A stretch of 27,470 nucleotides of DNA, taken from Protostelium mycophagum (lineage: Eukaryota; Evosea; Variosea; Protosteliida; Protosteliaceae). A model generated the notes under the pieces. The model saw only the letters and a list, made by a program, of their open reading frames with translations, was not told where the DNA came from and did no database searches. The stretch spans positions 1 to 27,470 of the forward strand of contig MZNV01002067.1 in assembly GCA_002081555.1 (NCBI GenBank), written 5' to 3'. Position 1 is the stretch's first letter, and every line of letters starts with the position of its first letter. The translations under genes were made by a program, and so were the position numbers. Below, one piece after another: positions 1-12,438 of this stretch.

Positions 1-30
1 TAGAGTATTAGAAAGCTGCAATAAGGGTAC

Positions 31-3000
31 CTGTGAATATTGCCTTGCTTGTGCCACGTGACCTCTTTCTATCAATTGCCTGATTATCTCCCGAGGATCG
101 GCAAATATATTCTCCCCAATCTATTTCCATTATTCATCATATTTATCATTGATCCACATATTTATCATTGGTCATCACATATTTATCATTGATCCACATA
201 TTTATAATTTCGTGATATACAGATCTATAAATATAGAGTGAATATTACCTTCTCATGCATAGAATTCTTCTCTAAGACATGGAAGGATGTCATCATAGCT
301 TTATGCGCTTCTTCATTGTATAATCCCAACACTTGGCTGTAACCCAGCAACTGTCTCATTTCATAGAAATTTCTCGTTCTCTTCAGGTGATTCTCCATCA
401 CGATCTTCATGGTTTCCCTCATCCATTCTGATGACGTCATCATGATATTTTAGATAGAAATTTCGATGGAATTTCACCTGGATTTCCTAAAGAGTAATCT
501 TGTTCTGAGTCTTGCATACGAGTCGCAATGAATTGTGCCATCTTGGTTGCGGCGGTCCAATCAAATGAGACAATACGTATGTAGAAGTCGATGAAATCTC
601 CCATCGGATTATTATGATCAAATACTATAAGTAGGTCACGATATCATACTTGGACAACTCCATCTTGCTAAAAGAGAAACATACTTAGAAACATTCTCTG
701 GAGAACGGCAGGACCTTCACCAGAATGATGTCCACACAAAGAAATAATATGCTCTCCCAGATCACTTTCATCAAATCTCTTGAAATCTGCAGGTTTTGGA
801 GGGAATCTGTTGAATATATTATGGGATATATGTGAATTGTTGATATTTAATGCGGACCACAATAATGCACACTCCATATCCTGCGATATTCAGCATCCAA
901 TTTGATCTCAAACAAATTTAACAATATGGATCACCTTTACAACTGTTTGGTTGCTGTTCTTGCTATTGTGTGCCAATATACAAGCAATAGATCTATCCCC
1001 TCGTATCGCACATCTTAACAAAGTGTACGGAATGTCAGAGTATCCTCTAACTGACAGTAATATCCTGTATATCTCTACATCTAAAGAAGGAAGGCTGTCC
1101 TCACCATGGACACCTATACACGTCATCATGACGTACGATGACGTCATCAATATGTACCTGTGGAAGACCTTCTTTTTGCGTTGACCATCTTACGCAATAC
1201 GAACTCCAAGTGATCTCTTAGATCTTCTGGCTCCGCGTTATTTCGGACGATCTGCAGAACCTGCCAAAATATTAACTTCTTATTATTTTGAAATTAAATT
1301 ATATTCATACAATACGAGGATTTGTACCTTCTCCGGCTCAAATAATTGTGATTGTGCCTCCCATAATAAATTAGGCCAATCTGATGTGGCAGCCAATAGT
1401 TGTAGATGGCTACCTAATTTCTGGATTTCTCTCATATTGCAGAATTCAGCTACGAGCTCCCATTTCTTCCTGACGATGATCATATTTTGGTTGTAGTTTG
1501 ACATATTTATGACATATTCTGTCCCCCTCTCAAGATCTTGCACGATATCCTCTGTTCAATATCAATTATTTATTTTGTACAAAAATAGTGTAATTTTCAT
1601 CAACGAAATACTAAACTCACTTGCAGCATCTGGATTAAGGAATTCATTTACGAGTTGTAGATATGTCTGATAATCATCCTTTTTGTCTCGTTGTAGACGG
1701 GACAGTCTGTATTTATATACTGTAGAAATGACCATATTCTCTACAATCAATCTCCTCGCTGAGATTCCACATAATTCCAAGAAAATTATACAGGAGAGGA
1801 TTATTTTCTTCGTTGTAAAATGAATTGTAGATATTGTCCTGATATACCTGAAAATAACTAAGATTTTCAAGTTGAAATTTTAGAAAAATACCATTCAATG
1901 TAAGCCAACTCCGGTTGTGAGAAGCTCATTCCTTGGCGGGTTTCCGGTGAATTTTCTGGCATTTTTTGTGATACGTCCACACGTATATTTGTGGTGATAG
2001 ATGGGTATTGGTCAAGATAAGGTGTTATCGCTCCATTTCCCAGGAACACCCTCTTAATCCCTGGAATCTTGTTACTTTCCATTCGATCTTATGGGTTGTT
2101 TTATGATATCTCACCTTCGCTAATGTGACGTCTCAAATATGAGAAAGCTTGGAAAGGTTGACCTCTATGTATCCAATAATAAATATCTAACTTATCCTCT
2201 ACAACTCCATCTACAACGCTGTCGAACCTCGGAACCGACCCCAAGAAATCTAGCAAAGATTTCAGTGAATGATATCTCGGATATAAGTATACCTCCATCT
2301 ACAACTACATCTACACTTGGGTAGTTCTTATTTATTCCTCCGAATAATATCTCCTGATCAAAATTGGAAACTAATGACACCATATCGGAAAGTTTGATGT
2401 CTCCACGGTAACTATCAATACGTCATTCTATCTGTGAAATTTCGATGAAATTACCTGATCATATCTCTCAATCTGAAGTGATTGAATCTGACAGGCGACG
2501 TAAAGCTGACTGGGAAAAACACCCTTGAAAGTGTCGGAAAATTTCCTGAAATTTCTTTGATGAGATCGGACTCTGTTATCCCCTCTCGTCTCAATATTTG
2601 GCTGAGTGTAGATTGTGAAATAGGAGGTATCTTGTCGTTGTACATGACCGATAATGTCGCCAGTGCCATATTTACCCGTCCTGATCTGAAATTGTCTCAA
2701 ACTTTGGATGTTCCGAACATCTTTCCGCGCCAATTTCAAAATTCAAAATAATTCTCTAAAAAATGAAATAAGTACCTGAATATATTTTGAAGTGATGTCG
2801 TTGTAGATGAGAGCATCACCCTTCCCGCATTGGTAATCGATGCATCATAGAGATCAACCCTCTGCCTGATCCGGACCATTTGTTTGATCCATTCCTTCTC
2901 CATACGTAATCCCTTTTCTCTGACTGATATTTGCAGATGGTAATGATTTACGTATTCTAAAAATACACCGTGGAGGTCGTGGTCAATGCAAAATTGGATG

Positions 3001-6000
3001 AAAAATCGATGAAAGTTGGATAATTTTCCAATAGGAAGGATCTGATCGAATGAGTTGTTCTGAGATCTGAACTCTTGTTCCAGGAACAGAAGATTATTTG
3101 TGGCGAGGCGAGTGAGTAATAGTAGGTTCCTCCGATATTCCGGGGGTGTTCCCATGGGAAAGGTGTTCTGTACACCAGATGGTATCATGAATGTCAAGCT
3201 GCTCTCGTCCAATATTATTCCTGAAAATAATCAATCGTCATTCACATTCTCTACAGACATAAATAATATTAACTATTCTCAAAACACAAAAAAGAATATA
3301 CCAAACCGACCTTTTTTGGCCAAGAGATTAAGAATGTGATTACGCATAGTCCTGCCACATCTTGAAAGCAGATCTCTCATCTCCCGCATCACCTCGATGA
3401 CGTCATCACTCTTCTCTCCCTCTGTTCCCCCTTCCTGTTCTTGGAACAATGTGAAATCCCCGGTATCGTCAGGTACGTGTCCGATTCCGGAGGTTTCCAT
3501 TCCATTGAAAACTCCGTCTACAGCTGCGATATCATTGTGTGATATGTGATATCTCAGTCTTGATAATAGAGATGTGCCCTCTTCATATCCTCTATCCAAA
3601 AGTATCTACAACAATATAGTCAGTCAAATGTATTCATTGATTCATAGAGAAACTTCTAAAAACTGACTCTATCTCTGATGTGTTTGTGTAGAGGCAGGAC
3701 CCAAGATATAGAGATAGGCATTCCCTGCTTATGCACCTGGCTTATCACTATACTATTCCTCTTCTCTGCATCCCTCTCTGATTCATGCGAGGAGATGGTG
3801 ATGTCTAAAGAGCTGCACATTTCTATATCCACGTCATCAATCGAGTTCATTACGTAACGGTCCAGGGGTTTTGGGGATCTGGATGGAACCTTCCGGTAAT
3901 ATTCTTCCACTTTACTTAGGTATTCTGGGTATGTCAACAGGTGATGACGTCATTCTACAATCATCATGGTTGTGAGATAACATACCTATCGCGTCATCCT
4001 CTTCTTTGGTGAAATGAATACCATCTTTGCGTAATAATGGTATTAAATGGTTGCGTAGATCACTTCGTGTTGTCTTTATCGAAATTTCTTTGAATATTTT
4101 GGATGGCTGTCATCCTTCAGAATTTTCAAGGTAATTTCCTTACCTCTTCGCCCATATTCTCAACCATTTTCTTGGCTTCTTCCATCTACAACATTGTAAA
4201 TCAAGTCAAAATTTTATGAAATGTACTGAAATAAAAAAATCACAAAAAGATCACCTTCTTATCTACAACGGCCTTGTAGACGAGCAATGATGCTATTGGC
4301 ATGATATCTTCCCATTTATGGAATGACATCGTACCGATATTATATTTATCTTCATTATCTCTTCTGTGTTGTAGATATGCCATACATAAGGATATCCTCC
4401 CTATCAATAATGACTCTCTTAATATACCCAACTATAATTCGTCAGAATAAGGATAGTCATAGAAGTATCAAAGATCACATCATACCTCATCCATTGTAGA
4501 CCAATGAGATATCTCAGGCGGGAACTGAATGTCATTCTGTTCTTGTATCTACAACCATCAAATCTCGAACGTCATGATGACATCATACCTCATCAGAAAA
4601 TAACTCCTTTGGTCTCAATCTCTTTTCTCCATCTACAACTCGATCTACACTTCGCTTCTTTCCTTTCATTCGGATCTGATATAATATGGTAGATAGTGCG
4701 AAGATTTGATTAAGGGGCTGTTCCAGTCCTTCTAAAGGCTCATGCATCGCGATATGTATGATATCATGGGTTCCTATGTCGTCTGTTCTTTCTGATATCA
4801 TAGCACTAAGCGACGACATCGCTACACGATGTCATGACGTAATCTACGAAAGAGATTAAGATGTCTCACCGATATCGACGATATTGGTGATGAATGCTTT
4901 CTGGTGTACGTGAAGCTCATCATTTGTGATATAATCGACGAGCATCTGAGCTCCTACAAGCCTCTGTTCTCCCACTAAAGCAGAGAGGGACTTTTCGATG
5001 ACATTCATTTGTCTCATTCTGTACAATATTTGAACAACATCACAATACTTATTCGATCACAATTGTGTATAAAGACATGGCCAGATAATAATATTATAGA
5101 TGACCCACCTCAATCCCATGTCTAGTGCGTGTAGTCTGAGAGATGATTTTTCCCATTGATTCAAAATGCAAAGATGTTCTGCCAGCTGTGTGTCCTCGTT
5201 CATGATGAGGCTATTCAATATTTTATCTTCACTCATATTCGCCCCCATCACCATTGTAGATAGTCCTTGTTCTTGGAACAAGTATAACGTCTTATCTTCT
5301 GTAACTACAACCATTGGGTGTTCCTCGCGATCCTGTTGTTTTAATTAATATAATATTTGTCGATCTGCAATGAGGATCTCACATCAGGTTGATCCACGGG
5401 GATCTTGAGAGATCTGTCATATAAAATCATCTTCATTCTTGATGTCTTTTGTTCCAACAATATCGACACTATGTATGTCGTGCACACGTAAATCTTATTC
5501 AATTTCCAACTGTTTCCCGCATTCATCGATCTATAATTAGATCAGGCACTGCAATGATGTAGATAAATATCTCTTCCATATTTGGTAAATATTCGATGTC
5601 TTCCACGTGATTATGTCACGTTAGTTAGAAGGTAAGAAGGGATCACCTGGCTCTAATGAAAGATTCTGATTTGGGTCTGTTGATATTTACATTATTCCTA
5701 TTTACATCCCCATTATCCATATCTCTGTCATCTCTTGATGACGTCATCGCATACGGGGATTGTGCTTCATATCCCCTCTCCATCATTTTCTGAAATAAAT
5801 ATCAAAATACAAATTTAAAGTAAAAATTCAAGAAGAATATTAAAAAATCACTCTTGGCGTAATGTCAAAGGGAACACTGGAGGATATTGGGGGTGTCGTA
5901 GATGAAGTACGATGGACCTGAAGGGGTGTAGCTGCAGTTTGTCGAACCTGTCATGACGTCATCAGCTTTTGGTCTGTGGAATATTGATGAAAATTCACCT

Positions 6001-7930
6001 GAAACCCGCTCATGTATTTGGTGGTCGTCTCATTCTTTTGAGACAGCCAACCCAATTCTGAGAATTTATCGACAGGTTTGACCCCGCTCTTTGTCTCATA
6101 CCAGTGTAACAGCACATTTTTTTGGTCCTCATCTTCTTCCAAGAAATTTCTCTCACTCATTCTGAAATATTGATCCACGTCCACAGAGATGACGTCACCG
6201 CTACCATTAGAACATACGAGTTGTAGAAGGTCATACGATATTCCCATTCGATTAAAATGTGAGAAGTTGCTCCTCTCAATCTCGGCACCCAAGCTGAGCC
6301 CTTCAGCTCGGTAGCTGGAATTAAATTATTTTTAATTTAGATTTAATTTAATATTGATTATAATTCATTTTTCTATCTTTGGATATTAAAATCTTCACCT
6401 AAATCGATCCTCTCCAGAAATTTCATTGAAAATTCCCTCAGATTTTCTACCCCATAGAGACAATAGATCAATATCTCCCCTACATTTTCCTTCTAAATTC
6501 CAGATCCCTGTTATAATTTAAAAGCGGAATCGGATTTTGACAAAACCATACATATTTTGGAATTTCTGTCCATGATAAATAACCACGAGGATTGTAGAAT
6601 GACGTCATCAATATTCACGTCTACAACTCTCTCTAACGCAAAAAAGGAGTTTAGCTCTAGACTGACACGAGATACCTGCCAAAATATAAACAAAATATTA
6701 TTTATTGTTGTACACAAAGATTCAATCAAATTTGTTTAAAAACAAAGTATATCTATATATCCCTAAAATACAAGGTGATCGATGTGAATGCTAATTAATT
6801 ACCTCAAAAACGGCGATGTAATTAAAATCTACTAAAAGAACGAGTTGTGTGTTGTAGATCCCCAACATTTCGATCGATTCTCCAGAAGGTTTACCTGCAG
6901 TCTTCACTTCTATAATTCAAGAAGATCCATAAAATCAAAAAACAACAGAACAAATGGTGGCGGAAGATGTGATTGAAATCAAATGCCTCACCATTGCCCA
7001 TTCGAGCCCGCATGACTTCAATCATGAGATCGATGTCGATCTAAAGTTGGATTAGATCTCGCTTGATGTGAAAATGATTGTGTAGAGGCACCTTATGTGA
7101 CAATATATCCACGTCATCGTCTTCATTTGAAAATCTAATTCTCAGTTGCTTCATCACTGATTGAAAAGTGAGATAGTGCTGTCTGTGCTTCAATATAGAG
7201 GATGGCTGTATCGGTGGTGGTGGTAATCGGATGAAATGGAATGTAAAACTGCCTTCTAGAGATTGAGTGATCAGAGTGTCGTCCCTTGCATCACCGGTGT
7301 CCAAGTTCATCCATTCAAAACTGATTCCATCTCAATTCGATCATCTTTTTGAAAATGAAATAAATACAGAAATTGTCTTTCGAATATTCAAATTATGACA
7401 ATATTCGTGAGGTGACTGCGATTATGCCACCATAAATATACGTACTGTTTAACACCAGCCACAGTGTATCCTCTTAAAGACACCTCATTCTCCACATATT
7501 GAGATTCTTTTTTGTTTGTTGCAGCGCCTATACTCCGCCCAAGTCTAATGAAACCAGAACTACTGTTCGCTCTGCTCTGAGGAATATATAATAATTGTAA
7601 CTGATTACTGGCAGATACAATCGCCAAGATGTTTTGTTTGTGATTGAGTTTGCCTATTATTTATCACTGGAATTCTGTATTGTGAATGGACCTACCTCGA
7701 GCTTGATCAGAAATCAAGTTACAATCTCCACTAAATTTTCTTAGTTGAACTTCCATCAGACGTAGAGAAGAGGTCGGTGTTCTGTCCCTCTCTAAAGAAT
7801 GTCCCTTGACACGAGGTGAAAGAAATGAGTTCAAGAATGAAGGAGCGAAGGAGGATCTGGTCGGGCTGACCTCAACATTATTACGAGTGGGTGAGGTGAT
7901 GCCCATCGAATACATAGGGCTTGTGTCCAT
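31..7930 (-). CDS. spg11: Spatacsin (SPG11) homologue, 3' end beyond the left edge
   Basis: Spatacsin works with spastizin and AP-5 in late endosome/lysosome traffic and lysosome reformation. The ATG is at 7930. I place 33 exons: 7930-7696, 7653-7446, 7320-7092, 7040-6992, 6909-6803, 6675-6552, 6507-6399, 6314-5999, 5947-5852, 5789-5647, 5530-5383, 5332-5109, 5018-4870, 4821-4589, 4548-4486, 4431-4255, 4185-4144, 4106-3986, 3924-3668, 3605-3311, 3220-2776, 2685-2455, 2411-2293, 2249-2115, 2087-1892, 1847-1621, 1551-1328, 1260-1158, 1113-935, 880-685, 624-478, 427-249, 120-31. All phases agree, giving 1932 codons. Family-like stretches include LCILNQWEKSSLRLHAL (5109-5332), LTRLATNNLLFLEQEF (2776-3220), IFLELCGIS (1621-1847) and WELVAEFCNMREI (1328-1551), in the same order as in human spatacsin as I remember it. 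The conserved C-terminal part, several hundred residues in human, lies outside the window. Exon 2087-1892 encodes a segment longer than I expect for the family. Identification is by remembered family pattern, not by alignment. Confidence 0.85.
138..205. repeat. Short tandem repeat in a spatacsin intron
   Basis: Three to four imperfect copies of a unit close to CATATTTATCATTGATCCA lie head to tail inside the intron 121-248. The third copy returns to the sequence of the first after a variant middle copy (GGTCATCA in place of GATCCA). The repeat helps explain why this intron is 128 nt when many of its neighbours are 40-60 nt. Confidence 0.7.
1114..1157 (-). other. 44-nt intron built largely of TGACGT half-sites
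   Basis: This spatacsin intron starts GTACAT and ends TATAG (minus strand). Between them it is almost wholly CRE-type sequence: one full TGACGTCA palindrome (1139-1146) plus two further ACGTCA/TGACGT half-sites in opposed orientation. The intron boundaries are supported by phase (exon 1260-1158 ends in phase 1 and exon 1113-935 resumes in phase) and by the family-like protein segment that follows. Whether the palindromes bind a bZIP factor is not shown. Confidence 0.6.
2295..2320 (-). repeat. In-frame repeat module SVDxVVDG, copy 1
   Basis: This 26-bp segment matches the one at 4629-4654 at 23 of 26 positions. Both are read in the same frame of the spatacsin homologue: here P-S-V-D-V-V-V-D-G. 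A related in-frame stretch, S-V-V-D-G-V-V-E-D, follows one exon downstream at about 2197-2217. The duplicated core is the word GTTGTAGAT that recurs through the window. Confidence 0.75.
4629..4654 (-). repeat. In-frame repeat module SVDxVVDG, copy 2
   Basis: Second copy of the module at 2295-2320 (three mismatches in 26 bp), encoding R-S-V-D-R-V-V-D-G in the middle of the spatacsin exon 4821-4589. The two copies are about 2.3 kb and nine exons apart, so they are not a local tandem duplication. Confidence 0.75.
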
Positions 7931-8106
7931 CTCGCCACTTCAAAAACTGAAACGATCCAAACGAATTAAAAGACTGATTTTTGAAGGTGGAAATCAAGCA
8001 TGTGGGTGTCTCCTGCTCTGTCTGATCAAATTAACAGATGATCGGGTAATTTGTCAATGCAACAAAAATTCTGCAAAAAAGAGATCAGATACGCTATTAT
8101 CACAAT
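7931..8106. promoter_or_regulatory. Divergent promoter region, spatacsin / NF45
   Basis: These 176 bp separate two start codons pointing away from each other, so they must carry both promoters and both 5' leaders unless transcription starts inside a gene. The DNA is rich in A runs (ACAAAAATT, GCAAAAAAG). I see no clear TATA box, CRE palindrome or ATCTACAAC word here. The call rests on gene arrangement only. Confidence 0.5.
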
Positions 8107-9939
8107 ATGAACAACATGAATCGAGGACGTGGAGGTGGAAGTGTAGGTAGTGGCTTTAGAGGACGTGGAGGTGGTTTTCAACCTGGTCGTGGGCAAATGA
8201 GACCAAAAGCTCACACTCAAACAACTTACAACACAGGTATGGCTTCGCCACCTTGATCAACTCAACATGAGCAGGACCACCACGACCTCCTGGCTCTCGT
8301 TCAGCTGAGTCATCCCCAGCAGAATCTCCCTCAAAGAAAGCAAAGCCTGACGAGGATCACAAACAAAGTTCCTCATCAAGAGAAGACAACCGCGTTTCTG
8401 GGCTTACTTCTTTACGTGATGGTTTCATACCAGAATTCAAACTCTTCAATCCCAAAGAGGACGAGATACTTGCCGAACATCACTCTAAATTATGTCCTAT
8501 TTCTGAAGATGCAATTGGACTTTCTGATTTGGTCAACGTCATCATGCCCATCTTGGGAGCGGAAGCAGATCACATCTTCGAGACTCATCTCGTTGGTCCA
8601 TTTGCCAAAGGCATACTATTAAGAGGACAAGTGACGGCAGAGGTGGTTGCCATCTGTAAAGAACCTCCAGAGCTCGGCGAGGGCAATAATCTTAGCCATT
8701 TTGCACATACCATTCAAGCCGGCATGATCGAAAAGTTTTCAGAAGGCTCTTTCACTCTTGATATCACCGGAACACGCGTTATCGTGACCAAAGGAGAGTT
8801 TAAAGTTATTCTTAGAACTACTTGGTTTGGTGCTTGGAAAGCACTGGCCATTGTGAAGGATAAAATGGGTATCAAAGACGACCACAAGATCAAGGGTGAC
8901 ATTGGTGGGTCCTTTCTCCATTCTTTTGATCAACCAATCTTGATGCGGTTTTGTCGCGGCTTTGCCTCAATTTATAATTGATCATCGATTGATGCTAAGA
9001 GTCTTCATATCTATTAGACAAAAATACAACTCAAGACACAATCTCATCATACCGACATGATCATTCTGAACTCATCTGCAGAGGGCACCTCCGCATTCCC
9101 TAAGTCAGATGAACCCACTCCAGAGCAACTGGCACTATATGTACCAGCAATGGATTCTGTAGAAAGACTGAAGGCTGTATCAACAACCCTTCCATTAGGA
9201 ATGCCCGTTCATAACCTCACCTTCCATCAACTACAGGAATGTGAAGATGCGCTCATGCTCATCAGGTACAATTAATTCTATTTCATTTCTTGGATCTATC
9301 TCTGCAGTAAATAAACACGTTTCAATATTTGTATTACTTCTATAATTCACACACTCAGATAATCGGTTCTTAAAGATGCAAATATCTCGATGTTTTGACA
9401 ATATTTATTGTTTAATATGGATATTTACATTATTGTAGACAAGCTATGTGGTTCAAGGATATCGGGAACATGGATACTGTGACAAAATCGGTCATCCAAA
9501 TTATGAAGAATTTTAAGAGGAATAGAGAGGCATGGAATTATTTAAGTGATTGGGCTGTCGAGGTAATTTTAATAACCATATTTTAAAATTTTGATAAATT
9601 ATAAGAATTTAATGTTTGTAATAGGTGATTGTAGATCGAGCCATCCCCCACCACAAACACCCCTCCTTCGGTCTCTCCTGGGCTCTCAGAAAAGTCTTTG
9701 AATTTTTCTCAGGGGGTTACGCCCTACCAAACGCCGTCGGTATCCCTGACCCCTGCGTGAATCGCTTAGACATGCAATTCCTACCCAACGACGAATTACG
9801 AAGGAAAGAATGGTTTACCAAAGAAACAGCCGCCGCGCTGGACAACGAACAAAGGAAGAGGGTGACTTTGGAGTCACAGAAGATACTCTTGGAAGTTGCA
9901 AGAGGCAGCTGGAACACCGTTACATCCGCTGAAGTGTAG
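8107..9939 (+). CDS. ilf2: NF45/ILF2-like DZF-domain RNA-binding protein
   Basis: NF45 is a catalytically dead nucleotidyltransferase-fold (DZF) protein that pairs with NF90-type partners on double-stranded and other RNA. Five exons, 8107-8236, 8275-8904, 9082-9265, 9439-9562 and 9625-9939, join in phase to 460 codons. The N-terminus is a glycine/arginine-rich RGG-type tail (MNNMNRGRGGG...) followed by a Ser/Pro/Lys linker. The DZF core shows VGPFAKGILLRGQVTAEVV, corresponding to the GSYKKGT..GH.VADLVV block of ILF2. Near the C-terminus come QAMWF (ARWF in ILF2) and GGYALPNAVGIPDPC (AGLFLPGSVGITDPC). Introns are 38-177 nt. It runs head to head with spatacsin and in tandem with the kinase 202 bp downstream. 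Animal NF45 is about 390 residues; the extra length here is mostly the N-terminal linker. Confidence 0.9.
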
Positions 9940-9943
9940 CTGT

Positions 9944-9949
9944 AATAAA
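9944..9949 (+). terminator. Poly(A) signal AATAAA of the NF45-like gene
   Basis: A canonical AATAAA begins five bases after the TAG stop, implying a very short 3' UTR. That agrees with the 202-bp spacer before the next start codon, which otherwise shows no recognised element. Confidence 0.55.
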
Positions 9950-10141
9950 GTGAAGAACCAGTGTCTGCAGTTACCAAGACTGTAGATCCTCTTAATAATC
10001 GGTTTATGGCTTGAGTGTGTGGCTCCTCTTTGAGGTGACAACCCCGGCGTTGTCCTTCAGACAGTCCCGCTGAGGAAAATATTTTCCAGATCGTTGCATC
10101 CGGAATGTCAAAGTGACGCGCTTTAAAACATCGCAAGCAAC

Positions 10142-12212
<2,071 letters not shown>

Positions 12213-12225
12213 AGCGCGTTAACAT

Positions 12226-12231
12226 AATAAA
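12226..12231 (+). terminator. Poly(A) signal AATAAA of the kinase gene
   Basis: AATAAA lies 14 nt past the TGA stop, followed by an AT-rich stretch. The spacer to the convergent CLU gene is 226 bp, so the two 3' ends must be close together. Confidence 0.55.
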
Positions 12232-12438
12232 ATACTATTATTATTTCCGTTATTGCACAATCGATGAGAGAGATATCAATTCATTATCTTTCTCCATCTC
12301 GTGGTAGATGTACATATTGACATATATAATAATAATTTTCCAAAAATTGTTCTCTGTTCATCATTTTAAAAATTGTGGACGTGAACGTGTTTTTGTCAGT
12401 GACAAGAGCAGACAACTGAATAGTCTTGTTATTTCTAA

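Noticed and set aside
138-205. Possible CRISPR-like array from regularly spaced repeats
   Set aside because: Units are directly adjacent without unique spacers and lie in an intron; it is an ordinary short tandem repeat.
951-1184. Plus-strand open frame with a hydrophobic, signal-like start
   Set aside because: It is antisense to a spatacsin exon (1113-935) whose frame and family-like content are clear.
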